Shown piece by piece: positions 23,751 to 35,084 of a stretch of 64,000 nt of DNA. The number at the start of each line of letters is the position of its first letter. Position 1 is the stretch's first letter. The stretch covers positions 248,001 through 312,000 of the forward strand of contig JAVLUZ010000146.1 of the NCBI GenBank assembly GCA_036768485.1. Direction: 5' to 3'. Position numbers and translations under genes: made by a program. This DNA is from Mermis nigrescens (lineage: Eukaryota; Nematoda; Enoplea; Mermithida; Mermithidae). The notes beneath the pieces were generated by a model, which ran no database searches, was not told the origin of the DNA, and worked only from the letters and a program-made list of their open reading frames with translations.

Positions 23751-24009
23751 CTATTTTACAATGGTTTTACCAAATTCAAAGGGTACTGGTTGACTTTGAT
23801 CCGTTTTAACATTGATTTCGATCGTATTGAAGGATTGTTTAAGCACAGGTTTATAATGCGGAGTAATATATGAATGATTCACAATGTCCATGTACTTCCC
23901 TTGAATATTTACGACTTGCAAGAGGGTTGCAGAAACGTTTCCAACGATTTGAGGCTCAACTATATCGCAATATACATAAAAATCACGCATTCCGCCTAGC
24001 ATATCGGGA
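23751..24009 (-). pseudogene. Maverick/Polinton-type capsid-protein fragment, cut by the assembly gap
   Basis: The minus-strand frame is open from the gap edge at 24009 to a stop at 23751, about 86 codons. Its sequence, with a YVYCD motif near the gap and a VPFEFGK motif just before the stop, resembles the C-terminal part of a capsid-type protein carried by Maverick/Polinton DNA transposons, known from many invertebrate genomes. This is from memory of the family, not a search. In that family further residues normally follow the last motif, so the early stop suggests decay. The N-terminal part would lie in or beyond the gap. A frame at 23138-22857 (-) in the same orientation may be further degraded sequence of the same element, but I could not confirm it. 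Confidence 0.42.
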
Positions 24010-24109
24010 NNNNNNNNNNNNNNNNNNNNNNNNNNNNNNNNNNNNNNNNNNNNNNNNNNNNNNNNNNNNNNNNNNNNNNNNNNNNNNNNNNNNNNNNNNN
24101 NNNNNNNNN
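24010..24109. other. Assembly gap of exactly 100 N
   Basis: The round length suggests a scaffolding gap of unknown true size. It interrupts the capsid-like frame on the left. Family A MITE sequence begins 119 bases to the right. Confidence 0.99.
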
Positions 24110-24228
24110 TTGAAAAATTCGAATGCCAAAATTCAGTCTAAAGATTAAAGATTTATTCATTTACGCACCATATTTTTTAAAGTTCAATCTGAAATGGCCC
24201 ATTTCTGTTAATTGTTGTACGTCACGAT

Positions 24229-24478
24229 CCCGACGTGGGCGTGGGGGATATGCAATCCCCAGAAGTTCGGATACCCCTTCCCCAGAAACCAAAATACCCC
24301 CAGAATTCGAATTTGTGAAAATTTTTCTTGTTTTTACTAGCAATTTTCGGATGCTAATGGATAATAGGTACTTGATATGAAAGGTTGAAAAATGTTTCTT
24401 TCGCCATGCCACCATTTTTTGACCCTTGAAAAATCTTTCGACCTCCAGAACTTTGGTGCTGCCCAGTGCCCACCTATG
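24229..24478 (-). mobile_element. Family A hAT MITE
   Basis: Starts CGACGTGGGCGTGG and ends GCCCACCTATG. Flanks GTCACGAT and GTCGCGAT match at seven of eight. Confidence 0.8.
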
Positions 24479-24656
24479 GTCGCGATAGAGACTAGCATTT
24501 CCTATAGCGCTTCACATAAATTCGTGGTTTCTACTTAACGATTTTCAGAAAGCAGCATTTTGTATAAAAGCTGAACTAATCATTTACAGTAAGCAGACCG
24601 TTGAAATCGACCGGAAACTCAATCGAGGCACGAAAGTTCTCCGATTAACTCCTCAC

Positions 24657-24868
24657 CACACGTGGGCGTGGGAAGTTTGGGGGTATGCACCCTACCAGAA
24701 GGCCGAATACCCCCGGCAGAATTCAATTTTTGAAAATTTTTTCTGATGCCAATAGATAGTTGCTCGATGAGAAACGTTGAAAAATGGTATTTTTTCGCCA
24801 TACCACCATTTTTTGACCTTTGAATAATCTTGCACCCACCCCCAGAATTTTGGTGCTGCCTACCTATG
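24657..24868 (-). mobile_element. Family A hAT MITE
   Basis: Starts CACACGTGGGCGTGG and ends GCCTACCTATG. Flanks CTCCTCAC and CTCCTCCC match at seven of eight. Confidence 0.8.
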
Positions 24869-24982
24869 CTCCTCCCAAAACTGGTTATTCGTTCACCTGA
24901 TCGCAATCAGACGCGCATTGAAAATTTGGGGCCCAGTCCAACCCAATAAAATGAATTTCTATAAAAATAAGACGCAGAATTA

Positions 24983-25176
24983 AAGTCTGTTTCGCGTAAC
25001 TTCGTGCATAAATTCTAAGAATTTTCATCGACAGCAATGCCGAGGGTTACGTACGATGATTATACATATATCAGATCAATGCTACAATAAGCTTACAGAT
25101 TGTCATAATCGCAATCTGTAAGCTTATTGTCGGGGATAGTTTGAAAATTTATGACCGAAGTTGTGTGAAACAGACT
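24983..25176 (+). mobile_element. Family F MITE carrying a perfect internal hairpin
   Basis: Ends AAGTCTGTTTCGCGTAACTTCG and CGAAGTTGTGTGAAACAGACT. The hairpin at 25084-25130 is described separately. Confidence 0.65.
25084..25130 (+). repeat. Perfect 19-bp stem with 9-base loop
   Basis: ACAATAAGCTTACAGATTG (25084-25102) pairs exactly with 25112-25130. The loop is TCATAATCG. Confidence 0.9.
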
Positions 25177-25179
25177 CAA

Positions 25180-25560
25180 GGCCAAAGGAATAATGACGGA
25201 AAAGCTCTACTTATATTTGGTAATATAAGCTCAGCAGATTTTAAGCTATTTTTGCCGATGCTTGGAGCAAATGCAGTTAGGGAAACGTCAAAATTCATAT
25301 CCTTTTCTCCAACCGAATCGAACAAGCTATGCGCTTATGATCGTATGATTCCAACATTATCGTAATACCGATTTTACTGATAATTAAGAATAACAGCTCA
25401 TTCAGCACAGAACGTCAACAAACTAACACATAGAGAAAACATTATAAAAAATCATATTCTTCAACTCGTAGCCGCTCGCATCGGAGGAGCAACCAAAATT
25501 ATTCCATCCCCTCGAATAAACAACATCGGTAATTGACGCTTCGTTTGCTGAAAAAGTATT
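25180..25560. other. No supported gene; one weak open frame
   Basis: A plus frame ending in TAA at about 25365 is open from inside the preceding MITE. It has no ATG near its start and no recognised similarity. I treat it as chance or a remnant. Confidence 0.2.
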
Positions 25561-25585
25561 CTCATCCAGATAAGTACATAAGTAC

Positions 25586-25820
25586 TACACATGGGCGTGG
25601 GATTCAGGGGTATGCATGCACCCCCAGAGGGCCGAATACCTCACCCCACAGAATTCAATTTTTGATATTTTTGTTTTTTTTCGCAATTTTTTTGATGTCA
25701 ATGGATAGTGCTCGAAGAGAAACGTTAAAAATGGTGTTTTTTGCCATACCACCAGTTTTAAGACCATTTTTGACCTTCGAAAATCTTGCACCCCCAGAAT
25801 TCGGATGCTGTCCACTTATG
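25586..25820 (-). mobile_element. Family A hAT MITE
   Basis: Starts TACACATGGGCGTGG and ends GTCCACTTATG. Flanks ATAAGTAC and ATAGGTAC match at seven of eight. Confidence 0.75.
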
Positions 25821-25829
25821 ATAGGTACC

Positions 25830-26955
25830 ACTTCGCACATGGGCTGGGCTGCAATTTTGCAGTACGAAAAGGCCAAAAAATAAATCAAAACATTCAATTT
25901 AGGGCAAGCATAAATAACAGCATAGGCTCTACACTTCAAAAAGATCATTTTTGGCGTTTCTAAACATGCGCATTCTTTGTCGACGATGAAAAAATTTTAA
26001 AATAAACATAATAAAACATGGTCAAAAGTGGCTGTTTGGTGCAAAAAAATAATGCACTTTAACAAAACAATTAAGATCGCTTTAGAAAAATTTGAAAAAG
26101 AATCGTTTCCGACGATTTTTTTGTGGAAAATCAGAAATTCTGGGATAAATAAAAATTTTCTTGCGAGGGGTCAAAAACTTTTTGCAATAAGTGAAGAATC
26201 CCAAAGCTCCAGAACAGAAATGACTAAGAAAAGTATGCTTTATCTGTCTAAACTACCAATTATTCGGCCCTTTTTGGAATGAAAATCTTCGGAGCTCTAA
26301 TAATTATTCACAATAGCTGAATGCCCCTGCTCATAGGATATTCAATGTCGACAAATCTTATACGAGTTTACAATCGTGTACGAAAGGACGTTGTTTTTTT
26401 TTGAAATTTTTTCTATTCATTTTTCGTTTGCTTCATCATTTTTTCATCGTTTCATCATTGTGAAAGAGCATCAACGCAGCTAACGGCTAATACTACGAGA
26501 AAAATCCATGTTCTTTCAATTTCAACTCCGAAAAAAATCGTGCTCTTATTTCAATGCTAAGATTATAAATTAGAACGAAATACGATAAGCCGAGCTATTT
26601 GGCCCAAACTTTTCACCACATGAAGCAAAAAGGATAATTAATAATTCGTTGATGACGTAAACAGGAACTAGATCTTGGGCGGAAGTTTAAAAAGTCGGCT
26701 GCTGAGTAAGTTTAATAGTTTTTGTACTTTGTAGAGCTCTTCGTAAGTTTCTTCATCGATTTCCACTGTTGTTACGGTTTCCTCAACATCGCTCAAGATC
26801 ATGTTGAGGTGCTGATCATAAGCATGCAAATATTTAACAAGCAATTTAAAATCAATACTATAAGAATCGAATCGTGCGCATTATACAGGGTGTTTGAAAT
26901 TGGAAAGTGCAATCATTCGTGTAACGGGGATAGGGGATCCATCACCCAAAATAGG
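25830..26955. other. No recognised gene or repeat
   Basis: AT-rich unique-looking sequence. Open frames here (for example 26028-26282) are Lys/Phe-rich and show no similarity I can name. Confidence 0.35.
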
Positions 26956-26962
26956 TCATCCC

Positions 26963-27210
26963 CATATGTGGACAGCACCAAAATTCAAGGGGGGGTGCAA
27001 GATTTTTCAAATGAGAAAAATGGCCTTAAAATGGTGGTATAGCGTAAAAACAACGTTTTTCAACGTTTCTCATCGAGCACTATCCATTGGCATCAAAAAA
27101 TTGCGAAAAAAACAAGAAAAATATTGAATTCTGGAGGGGTATTTTGGTTTCTAAGGGGTTTTTCGTTTCTGCGGGGGGTGCATACCCCACGAACCCCACG
27201 CCCAGGTATG
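26963..27210 (+). mobile_element. Family A hAT MITE
   Basis: Starts CATATGTGGACAGCACC and ends ACGCCCAGGTATG. Flanks GTCATCCC and GTCATTTC match at six of eight. Confidence 0.7.
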
Positions 27211-27671
27211 GTCATTTCCATCCCCTAAGTCATAAAATTTCGACCACCCCCGATTTCCGGCAAAAACTCGCGTTTCTTGGCCATTTTTTGGTGCTTTTTT
27301 GAACAATTTTCGGCTAAATAATGAAGATCATTCACTCCCCTAAAACTTATTGACTTCTCATTCCCAACAGAAATTTTGAGCTGTTAGATGTCTGGATATT
27401 GCACTAAGTAAAATATATTTTAATGTACAACAAGCACTGTTTTTTGTATAAAAACTTCGATTTTTCGCACAATGGAAAATCAGCCAAAAACTGCTTATAC
27501 TCTGTGAACAAAGTTGTACACATATTGCTCCAATTTTCTTTGTACGATCCTCGAAATCTTTGTCCCGTACAAAAACGGTGACACCAAGCATAATCAGAGG
27601 GTTTCACCCAATAAGCAGTTTTCATGTGCCCCAATTTTTTCACCCGCCGCCTGAATTTCTGATTCTATAAA

Positions 27672-27990
27672 AAATTGTAGCAAAGTTGCTGTCTTAAGCG
27701 TTTACAACTATCTATTAACTCGAAAGTGTCAAATTTTCAGCGCATCGCGCCACATACCCATTTTTGACTACATTTTTATGATTTCACTCAGTTTTTCACA
27801 TTATTTTGAAATATTCTTACGTTTCTATTTATGGAAGAAAGAACATCGTCAGAAAGACAGAAAATGGTGTTTTTGACGCCATATACTTATCGTCTTTGAG
27901 CCTAAAAAGGTGCTTTAGAAAAATTTTCAGTTTCATCCCCCAGAGGCCAGAATTCCCAAGCTATGTATGCACACATGTATGGTGTGCGCC
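27672..27990 (+). repeat. Family G repeat copy
   Basis: Landmarks in order: TCTTAAGCGTTTACAACTA, TGTCAAATTTTCAGCGCATCGCGCC, CATCGTCAGAAAGACAG, GTGTTTTTGACGCCATATAC, and a CCCAGAATTCCCAAGCTATG-like end. Confidence 0.6.
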
Positions 27991-28874
27991 ATACAAAGGC
28001 ATAGGGAGGGGTACTACCTCCCTCAGATTTTGAAAAACCCGGTACTGTCAGACGATTTTTATCAAACATACGAGTATAGTGCTGTCCTCTAGAAACAACC
28101 CACTTTTTACTTTTCGTGCAATTTCTCTTTACACATAACCTCCAGCTTCTGATTTTTGGACTTGCTTATCGTAACTACACCATGACAAGGTACTCCAGCA
28201 CTCACTTTTATTCAATCTTCCTTCGTTATCTCATATTAGTGATCGACCAGGGTCCCGGCACCGGCAATCCCCGGCCATTTTTCTAGCCATCCCCGGCCCC
28301 GGCCGGGGCAAGGTCAAAAAATGGCCGGGGCCGGGGAAAAATTTAGTGTAATTCGTATTTTGTACAGGCTGTGATACTGGCACTTATTTATCAATGAGCA
28401 AGTTTTAATTTTTGAGAACTGTACTGATTAGACCATATGCATACTTACTTAGTCCTTGTTATTACTTTTCTACCGTGTATAAATGAACTTTTACTTAATA
28501 AATGTTCAGGAAAATCTGCATCTTTTCGATTCCTCCACTTAACTTATTTAAACTAAATGCTACTTTTAACTCATTCATTCATAGCTATGGCTAAAAAGAT
28601 TTAGAGTTGACAAGTACGTTCTATTTCTAGTTAGAAATTGTACGTTTTCAACAAACTATTTCTACAAAAAACACTTTTACATTTAATTGAATGGGAACCG
28701 TGTGCTTTAAAACGCGTTTCCTGTGTAATAGTTATTAGGACGGAGGTTAATTATAGGCGAATATAAACTACGCTGCAGAATTGCGTCCGATCCGATAAAC
28801 TAAATATGTCTCAAATAGTTTCCTAAGGTCCAGAGTTGAGGAGGGTGAAATCCCAAATCGGAGGACCAGATAAT

Positions 28875-29197
28875 TAGTGGTAAAACAGGGTCTTTTGACT
28901 TTTAATTGTATATTTTAGCTAATTTCTGGGTTTCTAACGCCAAACATTACTAATTGTCTCAAAACGGCGCGAAGCGCCTAAAAATTGACATTTCTCCATT
29001 CTAAATACAAATTTTGCCATTTTAAAGATATATAGGACAGACAATTTTTCAATCGGAGGGAAATACCGAAAAATTTTTGGAATTTTGTACCTTTTTACAC
29101 TTTTTATCTTCCCAAAAATCTTTGTACATGTACAAAGATAGTCCTAAAAAGTCTTTGTACATCGGGAAAAATCTTTGGCGAATACAAAAAAACACTG
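28875..29197 (+). mobile_element. Family E hAT-like MITE, left end missing
   Basis: Right part matches 58108-58526, including GGCGCGAAGCGCC, CTTTGTACATGTACAAAGA and the terminus GAATACAAAAAAACACTG. The left ~140 bp is absent. Confidence 0.6.
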
Positions 29198-29640
29198 TTT
29201 TGTACATGCAAACTTTTGTATACTCTAATATGGTACAGTAACGATTTCAGTGTGGTAGTAGAACATAGTTTTTCGACCTTTAGTAGTGTATTTGGCTAAT
29301 TTTTGGGTTTCTGAATATTTGACATTTTTCCATTTTTCCATTCTAAGCGCAGTGTTGCTTAATCCAAGATTTAATTCGCATATTACAATTTTTGTAATTT
29401 TTCTGATTTTGTAGTACAAGTTGTTTTAGCTTTCTAAGTCGAGTTTTATATGTGAATTCCATCAAAAGCTCATAAAAATTTCGAGCACTTTGCCGAACTA
29501 ATATTATCAACTAAATTCAGGCCGAATTATCACATTTAGAAGCACGGTCTTTTTGTATTCGGAGAAGATTTTTGCTGATGTACATGAGACGTTTCAGGAC
29601 CGTCTTTGTACATGTACAAAGATTTTCGAAGAACAAAACT
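29190..29640 (+). mobile_element. Second family E copy, rearranged
   Basis: Begins at the CACTGTTTTGTACATG block and continues through a GTGTGGTAGTAGAACATAG-like part. An inverted end block TTTTTGTATTCGGAGAAG lies near 29552 with a GTACATGTACAAAG palindrome near 29616. Confidence 0.45.
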
Positions 29641-30083
29641 GTAGGCTAGACTTTACTTTATGGTGTGAACGTAAACTTGCAGATATACGTGGAAAGGCAC
29701 GATATTGATTGAAATGAGGAGGACATGCAAAAAGAAAGTGCGGAAAAAATTTTATGAAAAACGGACCAATATTGGTGAAGATAGAGTAACTCACGATATA
29801 GCTACATTAAAGTGAGGTATTTGACAGTTTACCAAAAATGTTCCGAATTTGGGCTGAAAACATATGTATCTGACATTTTCAAGGTCGCTGATTACGAAAA
29901 ATAACTTTTATTGCACGGAAAAGAATTTTGTTTGAAAATTTCCAAATTTAAAAAAAAACAATTTTTTGCATGTTCTTTCTGTCTAAAAATGTGAAAATTC
30001 AAGTTTCTGCTTAAATGATGCTTAGGCTTAGGCTTAGTTTATCTGAAAAGGTGTTTTCGGCTGCTTAGGTCGAGGTCACTCCC

Positions 30084-30178
30084 GATTAGGTCGAGGTATA
30101 GATGCTTAGGTCGATGTATAGATGCTTAGGTCGATGTATAGATGCTCAGGTCGATGTATAGATGCTTAGGTCGACCTA
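30084..30178 (+). repeat. 20-bp minisatellite
   Basis: About four to five units of TATAGATGCTTAGGTCGATG. It ends in the palindrome TTAGGTCGACCTAA. Confidence 0.8.
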
Positions 30179-31333
30179 AGTTGGGTACATGTTATTCTGC
30201 ATTCCACTGTTTGAATCTTCAAATGGTTGGAACTTTAAGATAATATAAAAAATGCTGTTTGAATCGTATTTAAGTAGAAATCTTTAACTGGATGTAAACA
30301 ATGCTAAAAATAGTTAAATTAAAAAAAAATTTCATGAAAATTTGGGCAAAAAATTACAAAAAAATTATTCTTTAATCTTGGTTTACGCGCAGTATAACTT
30401 AATTTTTTGTAATCTGCGACCTTGAAAATGGCAGGAAAATATTAATAAGTAAAAATTGGAAACTTTTGATAAACTGCTGAAATTCCTTAAAGTGGCCCGA
30501 AATGGTGAATGTCGAAGTATGATGTTTGAAGTACCGCAACTCTGTGAGTTTTGTATGGATTTGGTTTATTATTTTTTTCCGCGTCTTTTAGTGACACAAA
30601 GTATCGTTTTTGCGCAATTGTATGGCAGTTCTGCCGGAATGGCGCAAAATCGGTTCACACCATATTCTTCAAAAACTCCACTGTAAAAAGAGTGTAGAAT
30701 TCCTTATTGCTAATTCTACCATTTTAAAGATTTTCAAAGGGGGTAAGCGGCTGCAAAAATGGAGCCGCTTACCCTTCCTGAAAATGGCCGAGAAATAAAC
30801 ATGTGACAGAGGGCTTGGGCCTACCCCTATCCCCGCTTTGAAGCCCCGAACTTCCTTGAAAGTCAGAAAATATTTGACCATCCTCCCCCATTTTTTGGCG
30901 AAAGCCTGCGCTTTTTTGGCTATTTTTATGTGTTTTTACCATTTTTGATCTAGTCGCTAACCCCCTCCTTCTAAAATGGCGAGGGACCCCTACCCTAGAT
31001 TTCCAGCCGTTACATGTTTACTGAGGGACCCTCATAAAATTTTAAGCGATTACATGCATGTTTTATAGTGATAGTTTATCTATTTACTCTAGCTCACATA
31101 ATAAAATAATGTATCACTTCGTGAAATTCTAATAGTTAGGTACACTTTAGCCATACTAAAAGATTAAGTTTCAGAAAATTCAAAAGGTTTTCACCAAAAA
31201 TCGTCTGACACTGACTTGTGTCTTGGACTCTGAGGGGGTAATACCCTCCCCCTTATGAGAATGTGTGATGTCTCATTTATTACATCCAATACCTATTGCA
31301 TCCAATTGCTACAGCAGCAGTAGCAGTAGCTAA

Positions 31334-31442
31334 GATTCGAATGATATAGAGTGTGCTAATAGCAGCGACATAGACCTTATTGATGATTCAGACAATGAAA
31401 CACTAGACTAAATTTGTTTCTTGTGACATAAATAGTAATAAA
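31334..31442 (+). pseudogene. Probable degenerate transposase C-terminus and polyadenylation signal
   Basis: A 25-codon open tail rich in Asp, Ser and Asn ends in TAA (31409-31411) and is followed 26 bases on by AATAAA (31437-31442). Its position close to the right end of the hAT element suggests it is what remains of the element's gene. Upstream sequence is broken by stops. Confidence 0.35.
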
Positions 31443-31730
31443 ACTTCATATGAAAAGGCGCACCTAACTGCGCTTGCCATTTACTACTGAATAGAGCAAT
31501 CGCTCATTATTTCTTTCCTATGCCCACCCCAAGTATGTGTCATGCAATAATATTTTCCTTGTCTGACCCCGGCCAGCCCCGGCCCCCGGCCCCGGCCGGG
31601 GCCGGGGATTTTTTTCCAGCCCCGGTACCGCCCCGGCCCCGGCCAAAAAGTCGCCCCGGTCGATCACTATCTCATATTTTCAAAAAAGTGCAGCTTAAAA
31701 ACCCAATGGTTCCTAAAAACGCATTGTGCC

Positions 31731-32041
31731 CACACGTGGGCGTGGAGGGGGGTATGCACCACACCTGGGCGTGGGTGTGCACCCCCCAGAAACCAAAACA
31801 CCCCCCATAAATCAAAATAACCCCCCCAGAATTCAATTTTTGAAAATTTTTTTTCGTTTTTTTTTCGCAATTTTTTGATGCTAATGAGATAGTGCTTGAT
31901 GAGAAACGTCGAAAAATGGTGTTTTTAACGCTATACCACCATTTTTAAGGCCATTTTTTGACCTTCAAAAAATCTTGCACCCCCAGAATTTTCTTGCTGC
32001 CCACGCATGGTATGCTACCCAAGAAAGCCGAATACTCCCCA
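31731..32041 (-). mobile_element. Older family A copy split by a nested insertion
   Basis: The left end block (31731-31759, CACACGTGGGCGTGG to GGTATGCAC) resumes after the inserted element at 32010-32041 with TATGCTACCC and GCCGAATACTCCCC. The remainder is lost. Confidence 0.65.
31760..32009 (-). mobile_element. Family A hAT MITE nested in another family A copy
   Basis: Starts CACACCTGGGCGTGG and ends GCCCACGCATG. Flanks GTATGCAC and GTATGCTA match at six of eight. Confidence 0.75.
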
Positions 32042-32335
32042 TCGAGCCCGCATCCAGGATTTTATTTCGGGGAAGGCCGAAAACTTTTGAGGCCAGGTAT
32101 CTCGAGAACCATTAGAAGATAGGCGAAAATAAAGGCAATTTTGGAGCGTATCTCGGCGGGCTCTATACGATGGCGAAGGAAAATTTTAAAAAATTTTGCA
32201 CTCCACTTCATATTGATATACAGCAATTATCATTTAAGCTGATTTCTCATTACTTCATCGACGAATTATTTCTCATCTCTTGCCTTTGCACTCAATCATT
32301 GTGCTGTACAGAGAAAAACAATACAGAAAATGAAA
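32042..32335. other. No gene seen
   Basis: Contains a CATCCAGGATTTTATTTCGGGG block that recurs as CCTGGATGC...GGGACGAAATCC near 51590-51615, so it is probably old repeat. Confidence 0.35.
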
Positions 32336-32338
32336 ATT

Positions 32339-32646
32339 CGGCGCCAAGCGCCGAAAAAAATTGACATATTCTGCATGTCAAGTTCAAATTTGAGCGGTTT
32401 TGAGCGGGCTAGAAGACAAAAAATATATTTAAACAATAGATACGGCGCGAAGCGCCGGGAAAATTTCATGTTTCCCATGTCATAACTCAAATTTGAGCTG
32501 TTTTGAATGAGCTAGAAGGCAAAAACTATAGCTAAACACGAATCCGGCGCAAAGGCTAGGAAAAAAATTGACATGCTATCCATGTCCAACTCAAATTTGA
32601 ACGATTTTTAGCGGTTTAGAAGACAAAACTCGTACATAAACAGACA
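32339..32646 (+). repeat. Three tandem units of about 104 bp, each headed by a GC hairpin
   Basis: Units start near 32339, 32443 and 32545 with CGGCGCGAAGCGCC-like sequence, then TTGACATG..CATGTC, CTCAAATTTGAGC and TAGAAGACAAAA. A related single unit without the GC hairpin is near 61200-61270. Confidence 0.7.
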
Positions 32647-32764
32647 AACCTGTTTTGGCGTGTTTCAGAGCACTTCACAAATTTTCCATTTTTCCCTATA
32701 GGGGACCCTTGGGAAAACAAAAATTTTTCCCATTTCGGGGGGGGCTTCGCCTCTGGATACGGAC

Positions 32765-32932
32765 TGCTCCATAATTCTATTTTTGACACTTCTTTTTTGC
32801 TTTTTCGATTTTGTGATGCCAATGGATAGTGCTCGACGAGAAACGTTGAAAAATGACGTTTTTTCGCCATACAACCATTTTAACGACCACCTTTTGATCT
32901 TTACAGAATCTTGCACCCCACCCCAGAATTTA
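32765..32932 (-). mobile_element. Family A MITE lacking both termini
   Basis: Core GATGCCAATGGATAGTGCTC and GAGAAACGTTGAAAAATG are present. Terminal CACACGTGGG and GCCCACNTATG blocks are not. Confidence 0.55.
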
Positions 32933-32999
32933 TTCGAGTTTATCAGTCTTATGACATTTCAATGAACCAAAGAGCATGGTAAACAAATCTAAGTTTGTA

Positions 33000-33790
33000 T
33001 AATGATGTTATTAGAATGTAAAGTAATTTTTTAAAAATTTTGCCGGGAACCGTTTTGTAACCTAAAAAAACCCCAAGTGGGAATATTATAACTATGTAGG
33101 GGCTTAGCAAAGTACACGCAAAAGCTGGATACTGTTAACCAAAACCAAATGCGAGTCAAGGTAGAGGGTGAATTTTTTAGGATACAAATGCTCTTGGGTT
33201 TTTTAGAGGACAGTACTATAAATCACAGCTTGGAAAAATTTAAATTTTATAGTGGAAAAATACAGTTCAGCAAACCTAAACTTCAGTCAACCTAGTCACT
33301 TTACAACAAAAGTATTAATTTTTCCATAGTCTAAAATTTTGGTCAATTGTTTGTCACACAATAGTGATTTATCCGATTAATACATTGCTTAAAATGAACA
33401 TTGTGTTGAAAAATACATTTTAGAATTGAGTTCATCTACGTTCTGACCTCAAGAATGACAGTTTAACGTGAACAATTAGAATCAGTATATTACTTGGTAA
33501 AAACGCATGTTATGACCTATATTTACTATATGACCGTTTTTGAACTTTACCCCCCCCCCCACTGGCGCCCCTACCTTGCCCACCTATGAAGCACGCTTAT
33601 TGTAAAACTAGCAGTTGAATCTTCACAAGAATACTGTTAGATGCATGTTTGCTTTGGTGAAACATGACAACATGGGAAAGATTTCTCCCAAAATCCAATA
33701 TCCATGGTTTATATTCTGAAACCAGCGCTTACATATTTTTGACAAGATGAAAAGGAAAGTTCGTGGGGAAATCGAGTAAAATATGCTCTT
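33000..33790. other. No recognised gene or repeat
   Basis: AT-rich. Contains a C-homopolymer run near 33550 and a MITE-end-like TGCCCACCTATGAAG near 33580. Confidence 0.35.
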
Positions 33791-33795
33791 GCAAG

Positions 33796-34054
33796 CATAC
33801 GTAGGCAGCAAGAAAATTCTCAGGGGAGGCGTGCAAGATTTTTCAAAGGTAAAAAAATGGCCGTAAAAGTGGTGGTATGGCGAAAAAATACCATTTTTCG
33901 ACGTTTCTCATTGAGCACTATCTATTAGCATCAAAAATTTGCGAAAAAAATTTTAAAAATTGAATTCTGGGGGTATTTTGATTTCTAGGGGGGTATTTTG
34001 GTTTCTCGGGGGGGGGGGGGTGCATACCCCCCAACCCTTTCACGCCCAGGTGTG
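33796..34054 (+). mobile_element. Family A hAT MITE with perfect target duplication
   Basis: CTTGCAAG, itself a palindrome, occurs at 33788-33795 and 34055-34062. Starts CATACGTAGGCAGC and contains an 11-base or longer G run. Confidence 0.9.
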
Positions 34055-34129
34055 CTTGCAAGACTCTTAGAGGGATTTCTGCATAGCACAAAGATGGGCG
34101 GGGCGTGCAAAAAATAAACTATGTAAACA

Positions 34130-34345
34130 ACACGTTTGAGCTTCAGCATAATAAAGAAAGTTTAAAAAAGTTAAAAGTTAAAGTCAAAAAAAATTAAGTA
34201 GGGTAGGGAATTAAGTCGGCTAGGGAATTAAGTTATGTAGGTAATTAAAATTATATAATTAATTATATAATTAAAGTGACTAAAGTTGAATACATAATTA
34301 AATAATTAAAGTCACGTAGGGCAGGGAATTACAAAATCAAGAATT
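34130..34345 (+). repeat. Degenerate AATTAA-rich repeat
   Basis: Repeats of GTAGGGNAGGGAATTAAGT and ATAATTAAATAATTAAAGT with drift. Confidence 0.45.
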
Positions 34346-34742
34346 TGTAGTCAGGGAGAGATAAAATCTGGGATTTCCACTACAGTAAATTGCTGGCTAG
34401 TTATATACGTCGAAATTGCTTGAAAAAACACTATTTTGAACCTTAAATGCTCGACACGACAGTAGGTGCCAAATTTAGGATCTTTCAGCGTTTTTATCCC
34501 TCTTCGCATAAAGTTTTTCACTATATTTTACTGGTCTGACAGAAATGTTTAATTATAAACTGCTAAAAATGTTTTAAATATAATTAAATTATATACAAAA
34601 TATATAATATATAGAATGTCCTAAAGACTAATTACTGTATTTCCGTTCGAAAAACCATGACATGGTGCACAAGAACCAAGAAATTCATATTTGCAAAGGG
34701 CCAGTTAAAAAAAAAACTAGAGCTTCAAAATACAGTCGAAAC

Positions 34743-35000
34743 CATACGTGGGCAGCAAGAAAATTCTGGGGGTGCAAGATTTTTGAAGGTCAAAAAATGG
34801 CCTTAAAAATGGTGGTATAGCGATAAAAACACCATTTTTCGACGTTTCTCATCAAGCACTATCCATTGGCATCAAAAAATTGCGAAAAAAACGAAACAAA
34901 TTTTCAAAAATTGAATTCGGGAGGGGGGGTATTTTGATTTCTGGGGGGTATTTTGGTTTCTGGGGGGTGCATACCCCCCAAACCCCCACGCCCACGCGTG
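34743..35000 (+). mobile_element. Family A hAT MITE with perfect target duplication
   Basis: GTCGAAAC at 34735-34742 and 35001-35008. Ends CATACGTGGGCAGC and ACGCCCACGCGTG. Confidence 0.93.
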
Positions 35001-35084
35001 GTCGAAACTCGTTAATAAACACTCTGATAGTAGACACCATACATGAGCATGGGGGCTGAGGGGGTATTACCTCCCTACCTCCCG

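Larger units (their letters stand above)
28237..31669 (+). mobile_element. 3.4 kb hAT-type element with perfect target duplication
   Basis: Terminal inverted repeats TAGTGATCGACC and GGTCGATCACTA (12 bp exact) are flanked on both sides by TCTCATAT (28229-28236 and 31670-31677), an 8-bp target duplication as in the hAT superfamily. Just inside each end is a GC-rich block of repeated CCCCGGCC, extreme for this sequence. The interior holds two copies of family E, a 20-bp minisatellite and an acidic Ser/Asp open tail followed by AATAAA. No intact transposase is present. Confidence 0.85.
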
